Assembly: GCA_000403295.2 (NCBI GenBank)
Contig: KE159605.1
Span: 547,353-611,352, forward strand
Direction of reading: 5' to 3'
DNA from: Lachnospiraceae bacterium M18-1
GTDB lineage: Bacteria > Bacillota > Clostridia > Lachnospirales > Lachnospiraceae
DNA length: 64,000 nucleotides
Of this stretch, positions 27,592 through 36,854 are shown piece after piece. Positions within the stretch are counted from its first letter, which is position 1. Every line of letters starts with the position of its first letter. A model generated the notes under the pieces. The model saw nothing but the letters and a program-made list of their open reading frames with translations, was not told the DNA's origin and did no database searches. The position numbers were made by a program, and so were the translations under genes.

Positions 27592-28206
27592 TCACGCCTG
27601 GGGCAGTCCGAACTTCATCCGGGCGGCTACGGCCAGATACTGGGCTGTAGCCTCTACCCCCATGGTATTGCTGTCGATCAGGATGTCCTTATACTCTTTA
27701 TCTTCTGCCAGATATCCGGAATATTCCAGGGAATAGGAGTCACGCATCTCGTCAATCTCCCGCAGGGCCTTGCGGCTGTCCTCCTCCGTGCGTCCCAGCA
27801 CCTCCATACAATATTTCAGCCTGGCCTTATATTCTGCGAAAATGTAGATATGCAGAGCGTTCTCTTCCTCGGAAAGTATATAGTCAGAACAGCGCCCGAC
27901 TACCACGCAGCTTCCCTTTTTTACCACCCGCTTCATAAACTCCGACTGCACCTCAAAGATCTCGTTCTGGGTATTGCTGCTGTTCCTCGCCATTGCAAAC
28001 GGAATCCGGGTAGCCGGCTGGGGCTGGCGCACGGCAGTCTCCTCTTCCCTCTCCACCACATCCTCGGGAATCGACAGTTCCTCCGCCGCTTCCTGAATCA
28101 TCTCACCGTCATAGCAGGGAACCCCCAGGATTTCACTCAGGCGCTTTGCAATCTCGCGTCCATGGCTGGCAAACTGTCTGTTCACGGTAATCACAAATCG
28201 GTCCAT
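27592..28206 (-). CDS. Cytidylate kinase-like family protein
   Basis: 204 residues; the AAA_26/cytidylate-kinase-like family common in Clostridia. It begins RFVITVNRQFASHGREIAKRLSEILGV, where the usual P-loop is modified to RQFASHGREIA. Later segments GSCVVVGRCSDYIL and REIDEMRDSYSLEYSG fit the family. Not the housekeeping Cmk. ATG at 28206 is preceded by GGAGG. The real substrate is unknown. Confidence 0.85.
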   Translation of the reverse strand: MDRFVITVNRQFASHGREIAKRLSEILGVPCYDGEMIQEAAEELSIPEDVVEREEETAVRQPQPATRIPFAMARNSSNTQNEIFEVQSEFMKRVVKKGSCVVVGRCSDYILSEEENALHIYIFAEYKARLKYCMEVLGRTEEDSRKALREIDEMRDSYSLEYSGYLAEDKEYKDILIDSNTMGVEATAQYLAVAARMKFGLPQA

Positions 28207-28282
28207 ATATGTTCCTCCATTCTTCACTCCGAATCATCCCGGTCATACTTTCCTAAAAACATGTTCTAAGACTCTGTTGTAT

Positions 28283-28311
28283 ATTCTACAACATAAATTT
28301 GAAAATCACAA
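28283..28311 (-). promoter_or_regulatory. Sigma-A promoter of the cytidylate kinase-like gene
   Basis: TTGTGA (28311-28306), 17-base spacer, TAGAAT (28288-28283) on the minus strand, overlapping the end of the nhaC intergenic region. Confidence 0.55.
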
Positions 28312-28319
28312 GAACAAGT

Positions 28320-29675
28320 TTACATGACAGCCCCCGTGAGCATGAATCCCACAACCGCAAGCACGCACGCAATGACATTATAAGGAAGCTGGGACAGCGC
28401 ATGCTCCATACTGTCGATTCCTGCGCTCTGGGCTGCAAGCAGGGTTGCATCCGAGTAAAAGCAGGCATGGCTCCCGAAGGTTCCACCGGAGATGACTGCC
28501 GCCATGATCAGCACCGGGTTCGCCCCGATCACAGACCCCAGCGGAAATACAATGGGTGTAATGATGGAACTCATGCCCCAGTCTGAACCGGTCGTAAACG
28601 CAAGGACCGCCCCAAGCGCGAACACCATGGCCGGGAAAATGGCCGGAAACAGCAAAGGCTCGGTCTTCTCCACAATATACTCCGTCATCCCCATCCGTCC
28701 GCAGATGTCCTTGAGCACAAAGGTCACCAGAAGCATGGTGAGCACCGGCAGCATATCGCTGAATCCCTGGATGGTATTATTCATAAATTCATCCACTGTA
28801 AGGACCTTACGGGGAACATAGAGTACAAAGCTTACGACCAGCGCCACTACAACAGACGCCAGGATGTCTCCGGTTGCCACCGCCAGCCCCACAAGCACTC
28901 CCATGGGAATCAGGAAATACCAGATATTGCCGTCCGTGTCCTGGTCATAAACCGTTGCGTGGTTGAATTTCCGGCTGAAATCCGAATACACCTTTCCGGT
29001 CTCCTCTACTCTCCGGAATGCCTTTTTCATCGGGCCCAGCCTGGGCATCACTCCCATAGCAAAGAGGAATACGAATGCCAATGTAATGATCGGATAAAAG
29101 CAGAAGGGAACCGCTTTCAAATAAGCTGCCATCGGGGACGTGACCCCGATGGCTTTTACGCTTTCCTGTTCAAAAAACAGGTTTGCGTAGAACACCGCCC
29201 ATGTGGAGATGGGCAGGAGTACGCACACCGGCGCTCCGGTGGAATTGAGCACATATGCCAGCGATTCGCGCGGCAGCTTTCTGTCGTCATAAATCTTCTT
29301 CATACATGCCCCGATGGACAATACGTTCAGATAGTCGTCCACAAAGATCAGTATCCCCATGATATATGTGGTCAGAAATGTTTTTTTGTCACTGCTGCAT
29401 ATTTTTGCAAGATATTTGGAGAAGCCAAAGCTTCCTCTGGAAGCCGTAAGCTGCGCGATCAGCGCGCCGAATAACAGGCATACCAGAAATACCCAGACCT
29501 CCTCCGCAAGCATTTCCTGTAATACCACGCACCACTGCGCAAGGAAATTCCCTTCAAAGGCAAAAAATGCAGCTACAAGAGAGCCAAGCAGCATACACTC
29601 TACCGTTCTTCTTGTCTTGATTGCCCCTATTATAATGCAGATAGTTATAATGATTGCGATTAATCCTTGATCCAT
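28320..29675 (-). CDS. NhaC-family Na+/H+ antiporter-like transporter
   Basis: 451-residue integral membrane protein with about eleven helices. Characteristic stretches are GILIFVDDYLNVLSIG, NSTGAPVCVLLPISTWAVF and FTTGSDWGMSSIITPIVFPLG. ATG at 29675 follows GGAGAAG. It lies directly downstream of carbamate kinase and putrescine carbamoyltransferase, so it may move a substrate or product of the agmatine pathway (e.g. a polyamine or Na+/H+), replacing the usual AguD exchanger; this is inference from context. Confidence 0.85.
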   Translation of the reverse strand: MDQGLIAIIITICIIIGAIKTRRTVECMLLGSLVAAFFAFEGNFLAQWCVVLQEMLAEEVWVFLVCLLFGALIAQLTASRGSFGFSKYLAKICSSDKKTFLTTYIMGILIFVDDYLNVLSIGACMKKIYDDRKLPRESLAYVLNSTGAPVCVLLPISTWAVFYANLFFEQESVKAIGVTSPMAAYLKAVPFCFYPIITLAFVFLFAMGVMPRLGPMKKAFRRVEETGKVYSDFSRKFNHATVYDQDTDGNIWYFLIPMGVLVGLAVATGDILASVVVALVVSFVLYVPRKVLTVDEFMNNTIQGFSDMLPVLTMLLVTFVLKDICGRMGMTEYIVEKTEPLLFPAIFPAMVFALGAVLAFTTGSDWGMSSIITPIVFPLGSVIGANPVLIMAAVISGGTFGSHACFYSDATLLAAQSAGIDSMEHALSQLPYNVIACVLAVVGFMLTGAVM

Positions 29676-29749
29676 AGGCTTCTCCAATCGTCTATTCTAA
29701 ATATCGGCGCCTGCTCCGTGCAGTATGCCGATATTTCTGAAAATACAGG

Positions 29750-29797
29750 AAAGGGCGTATCGGGAAAAAGTTGTTTTGTTTTTCCGGAACGCCCTTT
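29750..29797 (-). terminator. Hairpin downstream of arcC
   Basis: AAAGGGCGT (29750-29758) pairs with ACGCCCTTT (29789-29797); an inner GGAAAAA/TTTTTCC pair extends it. A second stem AAATATCGGC (29699-29708) with GCCGATATTT (29727-29736) follows before nhaC. Probable terminator or processing site within the ptcA-arcC-nhaC unit. Confidence 0.5.
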
Positions 29798-29911
29798 CGC
29801 CAAAATATATTTTTAAGGAATTATGGTTAAATCATGTCAGCAGTTCTCAACAAATTCAGAGCCGTACAACTCTGTGCCTTACGATATACCAGGCCATTGT
29901 GCATGATTCCC

Positions 29912-30853
29912 TTACGCAAATGTGATCACAGTACCGGTCTTTCCTTCCAGCGCATCGATGGCCTTGTCCAGGCTGGTGATGATGGCTTTCTTATTAGGAT
30001 AGGTCCGGGCAAATTTCATAGCGGCCTCTACCTTTGGAAGCATGCTTCCCGGTGCGAACTGGCCTTCCTCTACATACTGCGCCGCTTCTGCAAGGCTCAT
30101 GTGATCCAGGTTCTTCTGATCCGGCTTGCCCCAGTTGACGGCAACCTTCTCCACCTCCGTCAGGATCATCAGCGTATCTGCGTCTACCTGTTCAGCCAGC
30201 AGCTCTGCTGCAAAGTCCTTGTCAATAACAGCCGCAACACCTTCCAGAGTTCCGTTCATCCGTTCCACAACCGGGATTCCGCCGCCTCCGCAGGAAATCA
30301 CGATGGAGGAATCCCACAGGTTCTTAATCGCTTCGATCTCTACGATCCTCTTCGGGATCGGAGACGCAACGACTCTTCTCCAGCCTCTTCCTGCATCTTC
30401 TTTCATGGAATACCCTTTTTCTTCCTGCAGGGCCTTTGCTTCTTCCTCCGTATAGAACGGTCCGATTGGTTTTGTCGGATTGGTAAATCCGGGATCCTTT
30501 TCATCTACGATCATCTGGGTCGCAACAGTCAGTACCGGATAATTGATATTGCGGATATTCAGTGCATAGCGCAGCGCCTGCTGGATGTGGTATCCGATAT
30601 ATCCCTGGCTCATAGCGCCGCATACGTCAAAGGGCATAGCCGGAGTCACGTCCTTTGCGGTCTCCGATGCAAGCAGGATCCGTCCCACCTGAGGCCCGTT
30701 GCCGTGTACGATAGCCACCTCATATCCCTGGGAGCAGATATCTGCGATCCTTTCACAGGTATTCTTTACTACTTCAAGCTGTCCCTCTGCTGTCGGTGCA
30801 CTGTTCTTTGATTGAAGGGCATTTCCGCCCAATGCGATTACAATCTTGGACAT
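29912..30853 (-). CDS. arcC: Carbamate kinase
   Basis: Converts carbamoyl phosphate and ADP to ATP, ammonia and CO2: the energy-yielding last step of agmatine or arginine catabolism. 313 residues. VIALGGNALQ at the N-terminus, VHGNGPQVGRILL, ISCGGGGIPVV and APGSMLPKVEAAMKF are typical of the amino-acid kinase fold. ATG at 30853 follows GAGGTG. It lies downstream of ptcA, and context assigns it to the agmatine route (aguC role). Confidence 0.95.
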   Translation of the reverse strand: MSKIVIALGGNALQSKNSAPTAEGQLEVVKNTCERIADICSQGYEVAIVHGNGPQVGRILLASETAKDVTPAMPFDVCGAMSQGYIGYHIQQALRYALNIRNINYPVLTVATQMIVDEKDPGFTNPTKPIGPFYTEEEAKALQEEKGYSMKEDAGRGWRRVVASPIPKRIVEIEAIKNLWDSSIVISCGGGGIPVVERMNGTLEGVAAVIDKDFAAELLAEQVDADTLMILTEVEKVAVNWGKPDQKNLDHMSLAEAAQYVEEGQFAPGSMLPKVEAAMKFARTYPNKKAIITSLDKAIDALEGKTGTVITFA

Positions 30854-30971
30854 TTCATTCACCTCATGCTGTTTTTTCTATCATTCGCAGCGATCCGGGA
30901 CAGCATCCGCTATGGACTTTTCTTGAGCTGCAGTCTGCTGTCCGGAATCGTCATATTACATTTTAAATGGA

Positions 30972-32012
30972 TTAGTTGATGCCTCTCTCAGCCATGAACT
31001 TCTCAAGCTGCTCTTTTGCTGCTGCGATCTGAAGCTCTGACGGAGCTGCTTCTCTCTGATACTGTGTCAGATATACCAGAAGTCCTCTCATAGCGGTCAG
31101 ACGGTTTCCAGCCTCATCCCAGCACAGGGAAGAGTCAGAATCCGCGACCTCGTCTGTAACGTCTTCGCCTCTGGTTGCCGGCAGACAGTGCATGAACTTG
31201 CATCCAATATTTCCAAGGCTCATCAGTTCTCTGTTTACCTGGTAGTCGCCGAATACGCGTACACGCTCTTCCTTCGGCATCTCATTTTCATACAGGCCGT
31301 ACCATACGTCTGTATAAATGAAGTCAGCGCCCTTCACATCTTCTCTGTTGTCAGAGGTCAGGAAGGTTGCTCCGCTTTCCTTACAGTTCTCTTCGATCTT
31401 CGCCAGACAAGCTGCACTTGGGCTGTCCTGAAGCTGATGTCCCTTCGGTCCGTAGTGTACGAACTTCATTCCGAGCTTAGTTGTGATCATCGCCAGAGAT
31501 GCGCAGACCTGTGTTGCGTCGCCTACGAATACAACCTTGCAGTCTTCCAGTTTCTTTCCTCTCGGAAGGTTCTCAACGATCGTACAGAGGTCGCCGATCT
31601 CCTGAGTCGGATGATTGTAATCAGACATTCCGTTAAGTACCGGGATGGAGCAGGCACTTGCCAGGTCAACCACTGTCTTGTGCTCGATCACTCGTGACAT
31701 TACGATGTCGATCAGCTGAGACAGAACTTTTCCTGTATCACCGATGGTCTCGTGTCCGCCTAACTGGATCATGCCAGGTCCAAGGTACTGTGCGTGTCCG
31801 CCCAGCTGTTCCATAGCAGTCTCGAAGGATACACGGGTTCTTGTGGATGACTGCTGGAAGATCATTCCCAGAGTTTTGCCCTTCATAAGCGGCGGATTGT
31901 AGCCAGCCTTGATGCTCTTCTTGATCTCCAGGGAAAGGTGGATGATATCAAGCAGTTCTTCCTTTGTGAAATCCATTGTGTCGATGAAGTGTCTTACGCC
32001 ATTTGCATACAT
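30972..32012 (-). CDS. ptcA: Putrescine carbamoyltransferase
   Basis: Phosphorolysis of N-carbamoylputrescine to putrescine and carbamoyl phosphate. 346 residues. [17 protein letters not shown] (carbamoyl phosphate site), [13 protein letters not shown] and [17 protein letters not shown] mark a transcarbamylase. The sequence follows enterococcal PtcA closely from memory ([24 protein letters not shown]) and has the C-terminal helix beyond RGLLVYL that distinguishes PTCases from OTCases. The adjacent agmatine deiminase stub supports this over ornithine carbamoyltransferase. ATG at 32012 follows AAGGAG. Confidence 0.88.
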   Translation of the reverse strand: MYANGVRHFIDTMDFTKEELLDIIHLSLEIKKSIKAGYNPPLMKGKTLGMIFQQSSTRTRVSFETAMEQLGGHAQYLGPGMIQLGGHETIGDTGKVLSQLIDIVMSRVIEHKTVVDLASACSIPVLNGMSDYNHPTQEIGDLCTIVENLPRGKKLEDCKVVFVGDATQVCASLAMITTKLGMKFVHYGPKGHQLQDSPSAACLAKIEENCKESGATFLTSDNREDVKGADFIYTDVWYGLYENEMPKEERVRVFGDYQVNRELMSLGNIGCKFMHCLPATRGEDVTDEVADSDSSLCWDEAGNRLTAMRGLLVYLTQYQREAAPSELQIAAAKEQLEKFMAERGIN

Positions 32013-32157
32013 AATTATAATCTCCTTTTTCTTTATATATTTTATTTGATTGATTAACAAAGTTATTTGTTGTTCCCGCAGGCGGGATGCCCGCGGGATA
32101 TGTCATATATTCAGATGGTCTGTCTCTTTCGGAACAGTCGTCCGCAGACGAGGTTTC

Positions 32158-32277
32158 TTACTTCGCCTTCGGCTGCTGCTGTGTAATACAGTGGATGTTT
32201 CCGCCGCCGTAAGCAACTTCTGTTGTCTGCACGCCTACGATCTTGCGGTCCGGATAGATCTCCTGCATCTGTATTGA
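32158..32277 (-). pseudogene. aguA: Agmatine deiminase C-terminal remnant
   Basis: About 38 codons ending in TAA at 32158-32160. The reading [20 protein letters not shown] continuing to [13 protein letters not shown] is the C-terminus of agmatine deiminase, including the active-site Cys of the GGNIHC motif. Everything upstream is missing: homology stops near 32275, where sequence of the opposite-strand regulator begins. Too short to be functional. It sits 145 bases before ptcA, in the order expected of an agu operon. Confidence 0.75.
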
Positions 32278-32281
32278 AGAT

Positions 32282-32911
32282 GTGATTGTCATTTTTAATT
32301 TTGACAATTATGGTGTGACCGGTATCCATATTACAAACCGCAGTTTTACCGAGAATTTGATGAGTATCTATTTTGTATATACTGCCCTGCGGATCCTTGT
32401 GCCTCATCTGCGGTCGCTTATGATTTCCGAAGAGACGGACGCTTCTGCCGGAAATACCGGTGTACAAGCCCTATCGGCAGAACGTGAGACACCGCTGGAT
32501 TCCGCCAGCGAATCACAGACATTTTTTTTAGATGACGTGTTGAGAGGCTCTTTGGATGGGGTTGCAGATGCGGAACAAGATACAGAGGATCAGGAAGTTC
32601 CCCGGAGCGCCGCTTTTCGCAGTCCTGACGGAACCGCCGTACCAGCAGCCGAAACCGGCGCGTTTTCCGACCAGGCAGATTATTCCAAGTTCTATCTGTT
32701 CAGCAGGGATTACCAGCTAACGCCGAGGGAGCAGCATATCCTGCAGCTTTTATTGGAAAATAAGACAAATGTTGAGATTGCGGACGACTTATGTATTTCC
32801 ATCGGCACTGCCAAGGCACATGTACACAATATCTTTGCCAAGGTAGAGGTAAAAAAGAGACAGCAGTTATTAGACATTTACGGTCATTATAACCCGACAG
32901 ACACGGTTTGA
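32282..32911 (+). pseudogene. LuxR-type regulator, probably N-terminally truncated
   Basis: 209 codons from a GTG with no clear ribosome binding site. The C-terminus (~145-205) is a LuxR HTH (YQLTPREQHILQLLLENKTNVEIADDLCISIGTAKAHVHN in two blocks). The middle is a Ser/Asp/Glu-rich linker and the N-terminus retains one hydrophobic segment (YFVYTALRILVPHL). LuxR regulators of agmatine loci (AguR) have many N-terminal membrane helices, missing here, and the gene begins exactly where the aguA stub ends. Read as a deletion product; the HTH part could still be made from an internal start. Confidence 0.6.
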
Positions 32912-32933
32912 TCCTATCAGCCCCAAAAGAAAG

Positions 32934-32978
32934 CAAGGGATTCCGGCAGCCCTCAGTGTGCCGAAATCCCTTGTTTGT
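32934..32978. terminator. Bidirectional terminator
   Basis: CAAGGGATTCCGGCA (32934-32948) pairs with TGCCGAAATCCCTTG (32959-32973), one mismatch; TTTGT follows on the plus strand and a TTTCTTTTG tract on the minus strand. It separates the LuxR remnant from the convergent ABC permease. Confidence 0.75.
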
Positions 32979-32988
32979 GTCACAGTAA

Positions 32989-33690
32989 CTATATATCTTT
33001 ATTTTCCACATTGTGTATTGACAATACAGCGAATCCGAAAGATACGGCCGTTAATACAAACGGAAATACCGCGTTATCAGCCATGGTAAAATCACCCACA
33101 TTTGCCTGTGTAAGAAAAATCAGTAAAAACGAAGTTATAATGGCCGCTTTCGAGGATTTCAACGCCATCCCCACAAACAAGGCAATAAAACTCATGCTTA
33201 CAATGACGAAGGATTTTAGGAAAAGCTGGATATAAAAGGACAAACTGCCGATATCAAAGTCAATCACAAACGATGACCGCATATATTTTGAGCCTATAAA
33301 TATACACAGATAGATTACGAACTTTGACAATACTAATGCCACAAAATTAAAAATCCATACCGCAGCCATTTGGGATGCCAGTATTTTCTGCCGTTTCACC
33401 GGATAAGTAAACATCAGATTCATCGTTTTATTTTTATAAGCGCTCACAATAAAGGATGCCAGCATAACGCATGTAAAAATAAGAAATGCCATGCCTGTAA
33501 ACAATTCGATCGGGGAAGAAATGGTATCCATTCCCGGCGCGGCGTCCAGCGTCCCATCTGGGTCATCCGCAATTCCCCAAAAAGCAAGTGCAAACGTGAA
33601 CAGACACAGGAGCGCCGTCAAAATAACTGCATTTCGGATATATTTTCCGATGTTGTTTTTCTTCCATTCAAGTCTGATCAGTTTTAACAT
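32989..33690 (-). CDS. ABC-2 type transporter permease
   Basis: 233 residues, about six membrane helices. It starts MLKLIRLEWKKNNIGKYIRN, the common beginning of LanE/BcrB-like permeases, with FTCVMLASFIVSAYKNKTMN and TYPVKRQKIL in the middle. It overlaps the preceding ATPase by seven bases, so the two form one transporter. With the adjacent two-component system it resembles antimicrobial-peptide detoxification modules; the substrate is unknown. Confidence 0.85.
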   Translation of the reverse strand: MLKLIRLEWKKNNIGKYIRNAVILTALLCLFTFALAFWGIADDPDGTLDAAPGMDTISSPIELFTGMAFLIFTCVMLASFIVSAYKNKTMNLMFTYPVKRQKILASQMAAVWIFNFVALVLSKFVIYLCIFIGSKYMRSSFVIDFDIGSLSFYIQLFLKSFVIVSMSFIALFVGMALKSSKAAIITSFLLIFLTQANVGDFTMADNAVFPFVLTAVSFGFAVLSIHNVENKDI

Positions 33691-34607
33691 GATCTTTCCA
33701 CCTCCCCTGTCAGTTTCAGGAAATAATCCTCCAGCGATTCCGTATGCTTCGTGATAGACGTCATTTCCACCCCGTTCAGAAGCAATTCCTTTGATATTTT
33801 CTGTGTTGCAGCTGAAAGCTCATAGATACGTATTTTAGAATCGTCTATCATCTTAAAATTCTTCAGATTCATTTTGTCCGAAAGTATATAGGCGGCTTTT
33901 TGCGTGTTTTCTACCGTAAGCTCTATATAGGCCGTGTTCATTTTGGAGATTTCCTGCATGGAAATTTCCCTTATCAATTTTCCATGGCTGATAATGCCGA
34001 TTGTATCTGCAATACTTTCAATTTCTGAAAGAATATGGCTGGATATCAAAATCGTCATGCCATACTCTGTTGACAGCATCTGAAACAAATCCCTGATCTG
34101 CTTCATTCCCGCCGGATCTAACCCGTTAGCCGGTTCATCGAGGATGACCAGTTCCTGCCTGCACAGGATGGCCCGGGCAATTCCCAGACGCTGCTTCATT
34201 CCCAGGGAATAGCTTTTCACAGGTTTCTCCCCCGCATCCGTCAGATCCAGCATACCCAGCGCTTCTTCGACGCTGCCTTTGTTGTAATATCCCATGTACT
34301 CACAGTGAAGCTTCAGGTTCTCTTTCCCACTCATATGTTCATAGAAAGTCGGAAATTCAATGATGCTCCCCATCCGTTTCAACACCTCGTAAGAAGCAGG
34401 TTCCAGAGTTTTTCCAAAGAGTTCGACCAAACCCGACGTCGGCTTCCAGAGGTTCGTAAGCATCTTCATCACCGTAGTTTTCCCCGCTCCGTTGGGTCCT
34501 AAAAATCCGTAGATCTCGCCTTTTTTCACATGGATATTCACGTCAGCAATCAGCTCTTTTCCGTCTATTGTCTTACATAGATGGTTTGTTTGTAAAATAT
34601 ATGACAT
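33684..34607 (-). CDS. ABC transporter ATP-binding protein, BcrA/LanF type
   Basis: 307 residues. Walker A GPNGAGKT (residues ~39-46), signature SLGMKQRLGIARA (~132-144), Walker B LVILDEPANGLDP, H-loop ISSHIL; the C-terminal ~90 residues are the extra domain of bacitracin/lantibiotic-type ATPases, ending ESLEDYFLKLTGEVE. ATG at 34607 follows AGGAGAC. Partner of the following permease; regulated presumably by the RR/HK pair upstream. Confidence 0.92.
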   Translation of the reverse strand: MSYILQTNHLCKTIDGKELIADVNIHVKKGEIYGFLGPNGAGKTTVMKMLTNLWKPTSGLVELFGKTLEPASYEVLKRMGSIIEFPTFYEHMSGKENLKLHCEYMGYYNKGSVEEALGMLDLTDAGEKPVKSYSLGMKQRLGIARAILCRQELVILDEPANGLDPAGMKQIRDLFQMLSTEYGMTILISSHILSEIESIADTIGIISHGKLIREISMQEISKMNTAYIELTVENTQKAAYILSDKMNLKNFKMIDDSKIRIYELSAATQKISKELLLNGVEMTSITKHTESLEDYFLKLTGEVERSC

Positions 34608-34708
34608 CTTGCGTCTCCTTTCTTTTTGCCCCTTCACATGATTTAAAACTTATCTGAAAGGTTCATTTGCTTTATGAATATCATTATAAATCAGCAGATT
34701 TTCAAAAC

Positions 34709-34737
34709 TCTTGACAAAATCTTACGAATTTCTTTCG
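34709..34737 (-). promoter_or_regulatory. Three 11-bp-spaced repeats, probable response regulator site
   Basis: On the plus strand TCTTGAC (34709), TCTTACG (34720) and TCTTTCG (34731) recur at an exact 11-bp pitch, i.e. one face of the helix, between the kinase stop and the ABC ATPase gene. OmpR-family regulators typically bind such direct repeats. A TATAAT-like box lies downstream on the minus strand at 34689-34684. Confidence 0.5.
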
Positions 34738-35685
34738 TTAATAGCTCATCTTCTTCAATTTTATAGTAAATGTAGTTTTCACGTTTGGCACACTTTTCAG
34801 AAGAATATCTCCTCCCAGCTGCCTGGCAAGATTCCTTGCGATCGTCAGCCCCAGTCCGTTCCCCTGTATTTCCCGGTTTCTGGAATCCTCCATGGTATAG
34901 AGCCGGTCAAACACATGAGATACGGATTCCTGCTCGATCCCCTTCCCCTTATCAGTCACATCAATATACACACAGCTCTTGTCCTGTCTCAGAAAAACCC
35001 CCATATAATTTCCGTCACTTCCGTACCGGATCACATTGGACAGCAGATTACGGAAAATCCTTTGCAGGGCATCCGGATCCCCCTGTACAAAAACAGCAGT
35101 TTCCGGGATGGAAAGCTCCACCTCAAATTCCTTCTGCAGCAGAATATCATAAAATTCCAGCACATTTTCCCTGCACACTTCGCTGATATTCACTTTATCC
35201 AGCCGGATGTCCGTATCTCCCGCCTCCAGCTTTGCCAGTGAAAAAAACTGATTAATCAGATCCATCACCTGCTTCGCCTTCATCTCCGCCTTTTTCAGCA
35301 TTTCATCCTCCCCGCGGTCCAGGCGCATAATCTCCAGATATCCCAATATGACCGTCAGCGGGGTTTTGATATCATGGGAAACATTGGACAGCATTTTCTT
35401 GGAAGAAATCTGCTCCCTCCTATAATCAGCCTTTATTCTCTGGCGTTCTGTCAGCAGCCGGTTGATCTGTGCCCCTAACTCCATCAGAACCGGATTGTCC
35501 GTGAATATCATAACCTTCTCATCACTGTCTGTTTCTGAAATTTCCTCCAATTTTTCATTGATCTGCCGAAGCTTCGTCTGTATTCCCCTGTGAAACACAA
35601 ACCGCTGGTGCAGCACCACAAGAAGCAATATCGCAATCCCGGCAGCCATAAAAAAAAGTATCGTTTCATCACTCATCTCTGACAT
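34738..35685 (-). CDS. Sensor histidine kinase
   Basis: 315 residues. One N-terminal membrane helix (~8-28), no sizeable extracellular domain, a HAMP-like/linker region (~30-100), H box SNVSHDIKTPLTVILGYLE (~112-130), N box (RIFRNLLSNVIRYG) and G boxes (DKGKGIEQE, GNGLGLTIA). The architecture fits kinases that sense cell-envelope stress via a neighbouring transporter. It overlaps the response regulator by 17 bases. Confidence 0.92.
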   Translation of the reverse strand: MSEMSDETILFFMAAGIAILLLVVLHQRFVFHRGIQTKLRQINEKLEEISETDSDEKVMIFTDNPVLMELGAQINRLLTERQRIKADYRREQISSKKMLSNVSHDIKTPLTVILGYLEIMRLDRGEDEMLKKAEMKAKQVMDLINQFFSLAKLEAGDTDIRLDKVNISEVCRENVLEFYDILLQKEFEVELSIPETAVFVQGDPDALQRIFRNLLSNVIRYGSDGNYMGVFLRQDKSCVYIDVTDKGKGIEQESVSHVFDRLYTMEDSRNREIQGNGLGLTIARNLARQLGGDILLKSVPNVKTTFTIKLKKMSY

Positions 35686-36370
35686 CCCCCAGCTTATATC
35701 CGATTCCCCATACCGTCACCACATACTGCGGTTTGCGTGGAGTGTCCTCAATCTTGTTCCGCAGCCTGCTGATATGGACATTGACAGCATTCTCATCGCC
35801 CAGATACGCGTCATTCCATACAAGGGAATAAATCTGCTCTTTCGTATAGACCTTCCTTGGATTCTGCAGCAATAGCTTTAAGATTTCAAATTCCTTTGAA
35901 GTCAGTTCAATCCTGCTGCCGTCTTTCATGACAGAATATCCATTCAGATCCATCACAAGGCCGCCTTTTTTCAAGATCTGTCCGGTCGGTTCGCTGCCTG
36001 CGGAATACTGTGTACTCCTTCGGATATTTGCCTTGATCCGTGCCGCCACTTCCGTAACGGAAAATGGTTTCGTAATATAATCATCCGCTCCCAGACCCAG
36101 TCCAAGCGTCTTGTCAGAATCCGTGTCCTTTGCTGACAGGATAATGATCGGTACCGTATGGCTCTCCCGGATTCTCGCCATCACCTCCATACCGCTCATT
36201 TTCGGAATCATCAGATCCAAAAGGACCAGACTGAACGTATCTGATAAAAATTTACTGCATGCACTTTCCCCGTCAAAAGCCGTAACCACCTCAAAGTTTT
36301 CCGTTTCCAAAAAATTTTTCAGCATGGTGCTGATTTCCATATCATCCTCAACCAGTAAAATCTTATTCAA
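35669..36370 (-). CDS. OmpR-family response regulator
   Basis: 233 residues. Receiver domain with LVEDD, phospho-Asp in LVLLDLMIPKMSG and Lys in ITKPFS; C-terminal winged helix ending RGIGYKL-like (VWGIGYKLGD). TTG at 36370 is nine bases after GGGGG; the frame is open further but the receiver fold begins here. Promoter at 36479-36508. Cognate of the kinase downstream and probable regulator of the BcrA-like transporter. Confidence 0.92.
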   Translation of the reverse strand: MNKILLVEDDMEISTMLKNFLETENFEVVTAFDGESACSKFLSDTFSLVLLDLMIPKMSGMEVMARIRESHTVPIIILSAKDTDSDKTLGLGLGADDYITKPFSVTEVAARIKANIRRSTQYSAGSEPTGQILKKGGLVMDLNGYSVMKDGSRIELTSKEFEILKLLLQNPRKVYTKEQIYSLVWNDAYLGDENAVNVHISRLRNKIEDTPRKPQYVVTVWGIGYKLGDVRDE

Positions 36371-36478
36371 TGTCAAAATCCCCCTTCGCATCCAGCCCGC
36401 CTGCTGCAGATTTTTCAAAACTGTTCCGATCGGGCGCATCCATATTTTTTAATCGACTCGAATGTATGCTGCTTTAGT

Positions 36479-36508
36479 AGTATATCACGAAATTCTACCT
36501 TCGTACAA
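36479..36508 (-). promoter_or_regulatory. Sigma-A promoter of the response regulator gene
   Basis: TTGTAC (36508-36503), 18-base spacer, TATACT (36484-36479) on the minus strand. Confidence 0.65.
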
Positions 36509-36540
36509 TTTGAAGACACTAAAAAAAGCTAGTTTTCTAT

Positions 36541-36580
36541 TTTCAATGGGCTGGATATTATGGGAAATGTTACTGTTTTC
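36541..36580. repeat. Fragment of the family 1 palindromic element
   Basis: GGGCTGGATATTATGG followed by AAATGTTACT (36548-36574) is, with one base changed, the reverse complement of the left arm of the copy at 4440-4564. Only one arm is present. It abuts the AraC remnant. Confidence 0.6.
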
Positions 36581-36600
36581 CCACTGCTGTCGTATAATAA

Positions 36601-36744
36601 TATTACGATTTACCCATTAAAACGATAGCTGCCCAATGCGGTTATCCCAATCAGCTCTACTTCTCCCAGGCTTTCAAAAAATGCTATGACCTGTCCCCCC
36701 AGGAGTGGAGACAGCTGCTGTCATACGAGATAATTTTCTCATAA
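36601..36744 (+). pseudogene. AraC-family regulator C-terminal fragment
   Basis: 47 codons open from 36601 to the TAA at 36742. IKTIAAQCGYPNQLYFSQAF and the following KKCYDLSPQEWR are the second helix-turn-helix of an AraC/XylS protein (compare IAxxxGYxxxxYFSRxFKKxxGxSPxxYR). No start codon and no DNA-binding first helix; a stop lies directly upstream. A broken gene left between the palindrome fragment and the Tn916-like element. Confidence 0.7.
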
Positions 36745-36854
36745 CTCCACTCCTTTGTACAATATTTTTATAGTTTGAATACATGGTTAAAGCAAGGATA
36801 CACAGCCCGGGCCTGCTTTTTTCTTACATAACCATTCAAGCTGATTTAAATTAT

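Noticed and set aside
30972..32012. Ornithine carbamoyltransferase (argF/arcB) of an arginine deiminase pathway
   Set aside because: The C-terminal helix, the overall resemblance to enterococcal PtcA and the adjacent agmatine deiminase stub favour putrescine carbamoyltransferase; no arcA is present.
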